A stretch of DNA of 64,000 nt from Mangrovimonas sp. YM274. Its GTDB lineage: Bacteria; Bacteroidota; Bacteroidia; Flavobacteriales; Flavobacteriaceae. Both the position numbers and the translations under genes were made by a program. The stretch is taken from NCBI RefSeq assembly GCF_030908385.1, contig NZ_CP133091.1, positions 3,405,501 to 3,469,500 of the forward strand. The letters are read 5' to 3'. How positions within the stretch are numbered: position 1 is the stretch's first letter; every line of letters starts with the position of its first letter. Shown piece after piece: positions 56,914 to 64,000 of the stretch. The notes beneath the pieces were generated by a model that was not told where the DNA came from, did not search any database, and saw nothing but the letters and a program-made list of their open reading frames with translations.

Positions 56914-59088
56914 TTAATCTTTTACGGTCGCTACTTTTGTTTTAACGTCGTAAGTCATCTTTAAGTCATTCAATACATGTAAAGCCTCCTCAATGTAAAC
57001 ATCCTGACTTAAGTTTTCATGCCAACGCTCTCTTTTTTCTTTTAAAACACTATCCTTGGCCATCAACTCCTGCTCATAGGGCAATGAATTAAAGGTTAGA
57101 TCTGTTTGGTAATCTGAAATTTTTTCAAAACGCTTGGCTTCTTCTTCATTCAGCTTTAATTCAGCTTTGTACTTATCGTAGTTCAGCGAATATACTTCCT
57201 GATCTCTAATTTTCTTCACCCACTGTGCATTGGCATCGATTAACTTTAATTGTTCGTTATTAGCCATACGCTCCTTACTTTGCTTGATAGTCACATCATA
57301 ATCATAATAGTTCTTCCAAACATCGTAATCTACAGCATCTATTTTATCCCAAGCTAAAGGATTTTCTTGATCTTTCTCTCCAATGTTAATGTAGCTATAC
57401 CTGTCCGGCACTACCACATCACTCTTAACGCCTTCTAATTGGGTAGACCCTCCATTGATACGGTAGAATTTCTGAGTCGTAAACTTCAAGGCTCCCATAT
57501 CCCCACTTGAACTGTTTCTTACCATACGATTAAGGTCCAAAACATTTTGAACAGTCCCTTTACCATAAGTTTGCTTACTCCCTATAATAATTGCTCTTTT
57601 GTAATCCTGCATTGCGGCCGCCAAAATCTCGGAAGCAGAAGCCGAAAGCTCATTTACCAATACTACCAAAGGCCCATCCCATACAATAGATTTATCTCTA
57701 TCGTTTAGCACTTCCTTTTCTTCACCTGCTGTCTTTACCTGTACAACCGGACCATCTTTAATAAACAATCCAACCATATCTACAACGGTCTGTAAAGATC
57801 CACCTCCATTATTTCTTAAGTCAAGAACCAGACCTTGCGCTCCAGCGTCCTTCATTCTTATAATTTCCTTTTTAATGTCAGATGCCGCATTTCTTTTGTT
57901 GTAATCTTCAAAATCCACATAAAACTTCGGTAAGTTAATCACACCAAAGGTTTTACCATCTTTAATAACCGTAGACGATTTGGCATATGTTTCTTCAATT
58001 TCAACAATATCACGGGTAATAGTAATATCCTCAATGGTACCATCCACTTTCTTTAGCGTCAGGGTAACTTTGGTTCCCTTTGGTCCTTTTATAAATTTTA
58101 TGGCATCATCCAAACGCATGCCTACAATACTAATAGGATCTTTTTCATCTTCTTGCTTCACTTTCATGATTTGGTCACCTACTTCCAACTCGTTTTGTCT
58201 CCATGCAGGTCCACCGCTAATGATTTCATTGACGATGATAGCATCCATTTTCTTTTGTAATCTAGCGCCAATACCTTCGAAATTTCCAGACATGGCCACA
58301 TCAAAGCGGTCTTTGTCTTCTGGCGCAAAGTAGAACGTATGCGGATCAAATTCTTCAACTATAGCATTTACATATACCGAGAACCAATCTTGGCGCTGTC
58401 TGTCGTTAATAAATTCATGAAGTTCATCCAAAGAGGTCAAGGTCACTTCTCTAGCTTCCTCTTCCAACTGAGCTTTCGTTTTAATCTCTCTTTTCTCATT
58501 TGAAACATCACCTTCATCTTGACTTGTTGCATCCTCAGACTCCTGCTCCGAAATCAAATTATCATAATTTGCAATTGTAGAAAATTTCAACAATTTCCTC
58601 CAACGCTCTTTCATTTCCTTTTTAGACCCTACATATGGCAAGGCATCATAATCTGTAGATATTTCCTCTTCAACAGAAAAATCAAAAGGTTGCGACAACA
58701 CTTCTTTGTAAATCTCTTCAGACTCCTTGATACGCTGAATCAAACGTTCGTGTGTCAAGTTGAAAAATGACACGTCATATACCTTTATTTGATCATCCAA
58801 CTTATCCTTATACAGCATGAACTCCTTGATATCGGACTCATAGAAATAACGTTTAAATGGATCCAGCTGTTTTAAGTAATCCTCAAAGACCTGTTCTGAA
58901 AATTCATCGTTTATATCCTTCGGCTGAAAATGCCCATTCTCTAACACATAACTTATTAATTGTACTAGCAATCTATCTTTATTCGGGTCGTCAAAAGTCT
59001 TGGTTGTAAAGCTACAAGACGCAAAAGCCAAGAGCAAAACCAACAGTAATAGCTTATAATTCCTTCTCATGATTCTATAAAATTGCAT
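56914..59088 (-). CDS. prc: Tail-specific protease (Prc/CtpA family, S41), lipoprotein
   Basis: A 724-residue envelope protease. A lipoprotein-type signal LLLVLLLAFASC precedes a long N-terminal helical domain. Then come a PDZ domain (IVNEIISGGPAWRQNELEVG) and the S41 catalytic core, with LRNNGGGSLQTVVDMVGLF, ELSASASEILAAAMQDYKRA (Ser nucleophile) and GSKQTYGKGTVQ (Lys base). A C-terminal region related to the E. coli Prc tail domain follows. The family trims periplasmic proteins, including cell-wall hydrolases. ATG at 59,088 or, seven codons later, 59,070 are both possible; the latter gives a shorter signal. The permease gene lies 5 bp downstream. Confidence 0.93.
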   Translation of the reverse strand: MQFYRIMRRNYKLLLLVLLLAFASCSFTTKTFDDPNKDRLLVQLISYVLENGHFQPKDINDEFSEQVFEDYLKQLDPFKRYFYESDIKEFMLYKDKLDDQIKVYDVSFFNLTHERLIQRIKESEEIYKEVLSQPFDFSVEEEISTDYDALPYVGSKKEMKERWRKLLKFSTIANYDNLISEQESEDATSQDEGDVSNEKREIKTKAQLEEEAREVTLTSLDELHEFINDRQRQDWFSVYVNAIVEEFDPHTFYFAPEDKDRFDVAMSGNFEGIGARLQKKMDAIIVNEIISGGPAWRQNELEVGDQIMKVKQEDEKDPISIVGMRLDDAIKFIKGPKGTKVTLTLKKVDGTIEDITITRDIVEIEETYAKSSTVIKDGKTFGVINLPKFYVDFEDYNKRNAASDIKKEIIRMKDAGAQGLVLDLRNNGGGSLQTVVDMVGLFIKDGPVVQVKTAGEEKEVLNDRDKSIVWDGPLVVLVNELSASASEILAAAMQDYKRAIIIGSKQTYGKGTVQNVLDLNRMVRNSSSGDMGALKFTTQKFYRINGGSTQLEGVKSDVVVPDRYSYINIGEKDQENPLAWDKIDAVDYDVWKNYYDYDVTIKQSKERMANNEQLKLIDANAQWVKKIRDQEVYSLNYDKYKAELKLNEEEAKRFEKISDYQTDLTFNSLPYEQELMAKDSVLKEKRERWHENLSQDVYIEEALHVLNDLKMTYDVKTKVATVKD

Positions 59089-59224
59089 ACTTTATTTTTC
59101 ACTAAAGTAACAGAAAAAACTGTGCCATAGAAACCTAATGCTACTAATTTTTTGTTAAACCAGGTTTTATGGGAGTTTCCAGATGATTTTATGTAATTTA
59201 GTATTTTGAAAAAGAAACCCTAGT

Positions 59225-60001
59225 ATGACAAACAAACCGCTCATCTTAGTCACCAACGACGATGGCATTACAGCCCCTGGAATTAGGACCCTCATTAGCA
59301 TCATGAACGAGATTGGCGAAGTGGTTGTGGTAGCTCCAGACAGCCCGCAAAGTGGCATGGGACATGCCATTACTGTTAACTCTACCATTTTTGTTGAAAA
59401 AGTAGTTGTAGATGACGGCCCCCAAGCTGAATATAGCTGTTCAGGAACCCCTGCCGATTGTGTAAAACTGGCTAATAGAGAGATTTTGAAGCGTAAACCA
59501 GACCTATGCGTCTCGGGTATTAACCACGGCTCCAATTCCTCGATTAATGTAATATATTCGGGAACCATGAGCGCAGCCATTGAGGCCGGTGTTGAAGGAA
59601 TTCCCGCTATTGGTTTTTCCCTTCTTGACTATAATTGGAATGCCAATTTTGAAGGCACCAGACGCTATATTAAAACCATTGTAGAAAACGTCCTAAAGGA
59701 AAAATTACCTAAAGATGTTGTTCTCAATGTCAACCTGCCCAATTTACCTGAAGGCGAAATAAAAGGCATTAAGGTTTGTAGGCAGGCTAGAGCCAACTGG
59801 GTTGAAGAATTTGACAAACGCCATAGTCCACAAGGACGCGAGTATTATTGGTTAACGGGCAAATTTGTAAATTTGGACCATGGTGAAGACACAGACGAGT
59901 GGGCTTTGGAACACGGTTATGTTTCGGTGGTTCCTGTTCAGTTTGATTTAACGGCACACCATTGTATTCAAAATTTAAACACTTGGAATTTTAATGATTA
60001 A
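59225..60001 (+). CDS. surE: 5'/3'-nucleotidase SurE
   Basis: A 258-residue metal-dependent phosphatase acting on nucleoside monophosphates. ILVTNDDGITAPGI (NDD at residues 11-13) binds the metal, PDSPQSGMGHAIT (Ser43) and SGINHGSNSSINVIYSGTM are the other active-site loops. Length is standard. It is the first gene of a plus-strand run with a small membrane protein (8-bp overlap) and lpxB. Confidence 0.96.
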   Translation: MTNKPLILVTNDDGITAPGIRTLISIMNEIGEVVVVAPDSPQSGMGHAITVNSTIFVEKVVVDDGPQAEYSCSGTPADCVKLANREILKRKPDLCVSGINHGSNSSINVIYSGTMSAAIEAGVEGIPAIGFSLLDYNWNANFEGTRRYIKTIVENVLKEKLPKDVVLNVNLPNLPEGEIKGIKVCRQARANWVEEFDKRHSPQGREYYWLTGKFVNLDHGEDTDEWALEHGYVSVVPVQFDLTAHHCIQNLNTWNFND

Positions 60002-60278
60002 AAAAGAAGTTATCATTGGTCTCATTACTGGGTTTGGGGCCAACTTTTTAGGACTGTTATTGGCAGTCTACATTTTCGGAAATGGCGAAGGTTTTTCAAC
60101 CACTATCAACCAAGCTATAGCCGAAGGATTTTTTAGTAAATTAGTAAGCATTGGAGCTATATTAAATCTCGTTGCTTTTTTTGTTTTCATTAAAAAGAAA
60201 CAAGATTACAGAGCAAGAGGTGTATTGTTGGCCACCATTCTAGTTGCCGTATTTACGTTTCTATTAAAATTTTGGTAA
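59994..60278 (+). CDS. Small membrane protein of unknown function
   Basis: A 94-residue protein with three hydrophobic segments: IIGLITGFGANFLGLLLAVY, LVSIGAILNLVAFFVFI and LLATILVAVFTFLLKF. A short positively charged loop KKKQDYRARG lies between the last two. I do not recognise the family. It overlaps surE by 8 bp and ends 7 bp before lpxB, so it is cotranscribed with them. The same neighbour may occur between surE and lpxB in relatives. Confidence 0.75.
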   Translation: MIKKEVIIGLITGFGANFLGLLLAVYIFGNGEGFSTTINQAIAEGFFSKLVSIGAILNLVAFFVFIKKKQDYRARGVLLATILVAVFTFLLKFW

Positions 60279-60285
60279 TTCACGT

Positions 60286-61407
60286 ATGAAATACTACATC
60301 ATTGCAGGAGAAGCCTCGGGAGATCTTCATGGGTCCAACCTGATGAAAGCATTGTCCCAATTGGATGTCAATGCCGAATTTAGGTTTTGGGGTGGCGATT
60401 TAATGCAGCAAGTAAGTGATAATTTGGTAAAACACTACAAAGACTTGGCCTTTATGGGCTTTGCCGAAGTAATCATGAATTTACGCACAATTGCCAACAA
60501 TCTTTCTTTTTGCAAAAAGGATATTGCAGCCTTCCAACCGGATACCATCATTTTTATTGATTACCCCGGATTTAACATGCGTATAGCCAAGTGGGCAAAA
60601 AAAGAGGGCATCAGAACGCAGTATTACATATCTCCTCAAATTTGGGCCTGGAAAGAAAACCGCATTCATGCCATTAAGCGTGATGTGGATAATATGTATG
60701 TTATCCTTCCTTTTGAAAAGGATTTTTACAAAAAACATCAGTACCATGTTGAATTCGTAGGACACCCGCTTATCGATGCCATCGGGGACAGAACCCAAGT
60801 AGATGAATACGTTTTTAGAGCCGAGCACGGCCTTACTGACAAACCTATTATAGCCCTACTACCTGGAAGCAGAAAACAGGAAATTAAAAAGATGCTTTCG
60901 GTAATGCTAAGCATTGTTGACGATTTTCCTAAATATCAATTTGTAATTGCCGGAGCGCCAAGTCAAGAACGCAGCTTTTACCAAGGCTTTATCAAAAAGG
61001 CCAATGTTGCATTTGTTAGCAATGAAACCTATGATTTACTGAGCGTATCCTATGCTGCTTTGGTAACTTCGGGCACCGCTACTCTGGAAACAGCCTTATT
61101 TAAAATCCCAGAGGTAGTGTGTTACAAAGGCAGTTGGCTTTCCTACCAAATAGGGAAGCGCCTGGTAAAACACATCAAATACATTTCACTGGTTAACTTA
61201 ATCATGGACAAGGAAGTTGTTACCGAGCTTATCCAGGATGATTTCACCACTGCGCGCTTAAAGGAAGAATTAAACAAAATCCTTGACGACTATGAACGAG
61301 TTAAATTTTTCTTGGACTATTACGACTTAGAAAAACAATTGGGAGGAAAAGGAGCAAGTCAAAATGCAGCAAAGCTGATTTTTAAAGATATTACCAAGAA
61401 TCACTAG
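60286..61407 (+). CDS. lpxB: Lipid-A-disaccharide synthase
   Basis: A 373-residue GT19 enzyme that joins UDP-2,3-diacylglucosamine and 2,3-diacylglucosamine-1-phosphate in lipid A synthesis. YYIIAGEASGDLHGSNLM is the family start, PDTIIFIDYPGFNMRIAKWA and YYISPQIWAWKENR are hallmarks, LLPGSRKQEIKKML the donor site, and ALVTSGTATLETALFKIPEV the C-terminal block. Presence of lpxB confirms a lipid A-bearing outer membrane. Confidence 0.97.
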   Translation: MKYYIIAGEASGDLHGSNLMKALSQLDVNAEFRFWGGDLMQQVSDNLVKHYKDLAFMGFAEVIMNLRTIANNLSFCKKDIAAFQPDTIIFIDYPGFNMRIAKWAKKEGIRTQYYISPQIWAWKENRIHAIKRDVDNMYVILPFEKDFYKKHQYHVEFVGHPLIDAIGDRTQVDEYVFRAEHGLTDKPIIALLPGSRKQEIKKMLSVMLSIVDDFPKYQFVIAGAPSQERSFYQGFIKKANVAFVSNETYDLLSVSYAALVTSGTATLETALFKIPEVVCYKGSWLSYQIGKRLVKHIKYISLVNLIMDKEVVTELIQDDFTTARLKEELNKILDDYERVKFFLDYYDLEKQLGGKGASQNAAKLIFKDITKNH

Positions 61408-61477
61408 TAATATATTTAAGAATTAAATAGTATAATTTTTAGTTCACAGAACTTAAAGCACATAATTTCATGCCAGA

Positions 61478-61526
61478 GGACTTTTAGTTTACAAGAAATT
61501 AATATTTTTAAAAAAATTAAAAGTCC
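61478..61526 (+). repeat. Perfect 9-bp inverted repeat just upstream of the NlpC/P60 gene
   Basis: GGACTTTTA and TAAAAGTCC are exact complements separated by 31 AT-rich bases. The right arm ends 4 bases before the ATG at 61,531, so in RNA the start region could lie at the foot of a hairpin. Alternatively it is an operator half-site pair. No T-run follows the right arm, so it is not a typical terminator. Confidence 0.45.
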
Positions 61527-61530
61527 CTGA

Positions 61531-62031
61531 ATGAAAAAAGTTGCCCTTATATTACTTCTTCTTGTCAGTTTCAGTAGCTGTAAATCTTCCAAACGCGCTA
61601 GAAACAGTGCTCCCAAAACAACCAAAACCACAAAAGCTACCGACTCAAAAACCGCAGACAAACTTGTGAAATACGCCATGCAGTTTGATGGTGTAAAGTA
61701 TAAATATGGAGGAACTACCAAAAAGGGCATGGACTGCTCTGGATTGGTGACTACAGTTTTTCAAAGTGAAAATATTCAATTACCAAGAACTACTGGCTCT
61801 ATGGCCACAACTGGAGACTGGATAGACTTAAAAGAAGTTCAAAAAGGGGATTTGTTATTTTTTGCCACCAAGAAAAACAGCCGAAAAGTTAACCATGTTG
61901 CTCTAGTAACGCAGGCAAGAGGCGATTACGTGGAGTTTATCCATGCCAGCACCAGCAAAGGTGTTATCGTCTCCAATTTAGCTGAGCGATATTGGTATTA
62001 TGCTTTTGTTCAAGCCCGTAGAGTCTTATAG
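61531..62031 (+). CDS. NlpC/P60 endopeptidase lipoprotein
   Basis: A 166-residue lipoprotein. The signal MKKVALILLLLVSFSSC ends in a lipobox cysteine (Cys17), followed by a Lys/Thr/Ser-rich linker (about 18-40) and a C40 peptidase domain with KYGGTTKKGMDCSGLVTTVF (catalytic Cys69), KVNHVALVTQ and YVEFIHASTSKG (histidines). Such enzymes cleave the peptide stem of peptidoglycan. The size is close to E. coli MepS (Spr). The inverted repeat upstream may affect its expression. Confidence 0.93.
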   Translation: MKKVALILLLLVSFSSCKSSKRARNSAPKTTKTTKATDSKTADKLVKYAMQFDGVKYKYGGTTKKGMDCSGLVTTVFQSENIQLPRTTGSMATTGDWIDLKEVQKGDLLFFATKKNSRKVNHVALVTQARGDYVEFIHASTSKGVIVSNLAERYWYYAFVQARRVL

Positions 62032-62057
62032 TTTATTAAAATTTGGTAACTTTAAGT

Positions 62058-64000
62058 ATGAAGTTACTAAATTTTCCCATTATTAAACTTACAGTTTGCC
62101 TTAGTTTAGGCATTATAGCTTCCTACTTTTATAACATTCCTTTTCAGCTTGCTGCATCTGCCACCTTTGGCGGCATAATACTGCTCATTACCCTTCACCA
62201 GATTACAAAACATCAACTAGAACCTCCTGTAAGTTTTGGAATAGCCACCCTTTGCACAACCTTCTTTTTAGGAGTTCTCACCTATCATTTACACAATCAA
62301 AAGAACTTTAAAGACCATTACTCAAACTTTACAAAATATGAACAAACAGCGTCCTCGCTTTTAACACTTAGAATTAGAGAATCTTTAAAACCCAACAAGT
62401 ATAATGAAAAATATGTCGTAGATATTTTAACACTTGATTCTGCTCCAGTTTCTGGAACAGCTTTATTAAACGTGGCCGCAGACTCCCTTAGTCCACCATT
62501 AAATATTGACGAGATTATCCTTGTCAATGCTTCACTTAACGAAATCCCCCCACCACTTAATCCCAATCAATTTAATTATAAAGCCTACTTAGAAAAACAA
62601 TATATCTACCACCAAATACATACAACTACAAAAGAAATACTATCCCTCAGCTCTCAACCTCATTCTATGGTTGGATACGCTGCTCTCATAAGAGGATACA
62701 TTTCAAACCAATTGGAAAACACAAAACTCCCAAAGGAGGACCTAACAATTTTAAGCGCCCTACTGCTTGGCCAACGACAACATATTAGCCAAGAAACCTA
62801 CGAACAGTTTACCAAGGCAGGGGCCGTTCACATATTAGCGATATCAGGCTTACATGTAGGCATCATCTTAATCCTTCTAAATTTTCTTTTCAGACCTTTG
62901 AATCATTTTTCAAAGGGGCGGCTCTTTAAAACAATCCTAACAATCCTAATACTTTGGTCCTTTGCCATCATTGCAGGCTTATCTCCTTCGGTTACAAGAG
63001 CCGTCACCATGTTTTCAGTAATAAGCATTGCTATGAACTTAAAACGCACATCAAACATATACAACACACTGGCCATTTCTGTTTTTATTATACTACTTTT
63101 CAAACCATTATTATTGTTTGATGTGGGTTTTCAATTAAGTTACGTAGCCGTTATATCCATTGTTGCCATACAACCGCTTCTTTACAAACGTTACTCGCCA
63201 AAAACCAAACTTGACAAATTAATTTGGAACACATTTACGGTAACTATAGCAGCACAATTTGGAGTGCTTCCTTTGAGCATCTATTATTTCCATCAATTTC
63301 CAATCCTATTTATAATTAGCAATTTGTTAGTCATACCTATTTTAGGGCTTATCCTGGGTTTAGGAATTATAACAATTATTCTAACTCTTCTTAAAACACC
63401 AATAAACGTAGTTACTGACGTATTCCACCTAATGGTTCACTACATGCAATCAGTTATACATTGGACCGCAGAAAAAGAAGCCTTCATCATAGAGGATATA
63501 CCTATTTCAAGTTTAATGGTCATTGCCTTCTATCTCTTTACAATTTCCTCCTTTAGGCTCGGTACCAAAATTAATTTCAGTCGTTTATCGTGGACTTTAG
63601 CTTCGGTAATTCTAATTCAAACATCATTTATCCTAAACAACCAAAACACTGGTCAAGATGCATTTGTTATCTTTCACAAAAGCAGACATAGCCTTTTGGG
63701 GTTTCATAAAAACAAGCAACTTGTAATACATCACGATTTAGACTCAACCACTATCTATCAAGAAAAACTATTAAAAAATTACACTGTAAAGAATTTCATT
63801 TCCAGCACAGATGAAGACCGCATTAAGAATTTATATACGATTAACAACAAGACTTTATTGGTGGTTGACAGTTTAGGAATTTTCAAAATACCTAAGTTAC
63901 AGCCACAGTATGTGCTTTTAAGGAATTCACCAAAGATCAACCTAAAAAGACTCATTGATTCCATCCATCCCAAACACATCATTGCCGATGGCAGCAATTA
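62058..64000 (+). CDS. comEC: ComEC/Rec2-family DNA uptake channel (partial, runs off the right edge)
   Basis: An open frame of 647 codons from the ATG at 62,058 to the window end. It starts with hydrophobic spans (IIKLTVCLSLGIIASYF) and a soluble OB-like region (VVDILTLDSAPVSGTALL). Then comes the competence domain with FTKAGAVHILAISGLHVGII, AGLSPSVTRAVTMF and FDVGFQLSYVAVISI, all typical of ComEC. After further spans the C-terminal part is a degenerate metallo-hydrolase-like region (HHDLDSTTIYQ, VVDSLGIFKIP). Only the last few dozen residues are probably missing. It would move single-stranded DNA across the inner membrane. Confidence 0.92.
   Translation, partial: MKLLNFPIIKLTVCLSLGIIASYFYNIPFQLAASATFGGIILLITLHQITKHQLEPPVSFGIATLCTTFFLGVLTYHLHNQKNFKDHYSNFTKYEQTASSLLTLRIRESLKPNKYNEKYVVDILTLDSAPVSGTALLNVAADSLSPPLNIDEIILVNASLNEIPPPLNPNQFNYKAYLEKQYIYHQIHTTTKEILSLSSQPHSMVGYAALIRGYISNQLENTKLPKEDLTILSALLLGQRQHISQETYEQFTKAGAVHILAISGLHVGIILILLNFLFRPLNHFSKGRLFKTILTILILWSFAIIAGLSPSVTRAVTMFSVISIAMNLKRTSNIYNTLAISVFIILLFKPLLLFDVGFQLSYVAVISIVAIQPLLYKRYSPKTKLDKLIWNTFTVTIAAQFGVLPLSIYYFHQFPILFIISNLLVIPILGLILGLGIITIILTLLKTPINVVTDVFHLMVHYMQSVIHWTAEKEAFIIEDIPISSLMVIAFYLFTISSFRLGTKINFSRLSWTLASVILIQTSFILNNQNTGQDAFVIFHKSRHSLLGFHKNKQLVIHHDLDSTTIYQEKLLKNYTVKNFISSTDEDRIKNLYTINNKTLLVVDSLGIFKIPKLQPQYVLLRNSPKINLKRLIDSIHPKHIIADGSN

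Noticed and set aside
1-64000. CRISPR arrays, insertion sequences, phage or integrase genes
   Set aside because: No spaced direct-repeat array, transposase-like frame or terminal inverted repeat with target duplication was recognised on either strand.

Overview
The window looks like a chromosomal segment of a low-GC member of the Flavobacteriaceae (Bacteroidetes). Supporting signs are a secreted protein with a type IX secretion sorting tail, TAnnTTTG-type promoter elements, sparse Shine-Dalgarno sequences, lipoprotein signals, a division and cell-wall cluster in the usual Bacteroidetes order without murF, a very long FtsZ, and a MurE with the DNPR motif of meso-diaminopimelate ligases. No insertion sequence, phage gene, integrase or CRISPR array was seen.

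Region 1 (1 to about 30,135, all minus strand) is one long exopolysaccharide/capsule locus read from gmd (30,135) toward the left edge. The promoter-proximal genes make GDP-fucose (gmd, fcl) and UDP-glucuronate (ugd), followed by a Wzm/Wzt ABC exporter. Behind them lie fifteen glycosyltransferases, three sulfotransferases, two membrane acyltransferases, a polysaccharide pyruvyl transferase, a Wzy-like polymerase, a UDP-glucuronate decarboxylase (UDP-xylose) and a WcaF-like acetyltransferase cut by the window edge. The inferred product is a sulfated, acylated, possibly pyruvylated polymer built from fucose, glucuronate and xylose. One glycosyltransferase (14,955-16,006) has a frameshift at a G5 tract in its first dozen codons.

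Region 2 (30,136-37,790) holds an 813-bp divergent spacer, an 1176-residue T9SS-secreted protein, and then a small module with its own promoter: a 54-residue peptide, a PqqD-like/HprK-like kinase (frameshifted at an A7 tract) and a PF14907-type nucleotidyltransferase. This module is the least understood part of the window and the best candidate for something undescribed. A convergent MtfA-like metallopeptidase follows.

Region 3 (37,859-54,123) carries tRNA-Arg(TCG) with a clear terminator, a YqeY-like protein, and the division/cell-wall operon, transcribed right to left as mraZ, rsmH, ftsL, ftsI, murE, mraY, murD, ftsW, murG, murC, ftsQ, ftsA, ftsZ, with a terminator after ftsZ. Three 10-bp-spaced repeats just upstream of the mraZ promoter look like the MraZ autoregulatory operator.

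Region 4 (54,422-64,000) is housekeeping: an alpha/beta hydrolase and the GTPase EngB; convergent genes for a lone Opp/Dpp-type permease and a tail-specific protease; then surE, a small membrane protein, lpxB, an NlpC/P60 lipoprotein and a ComEC-like competence protein truncated by the right edge.
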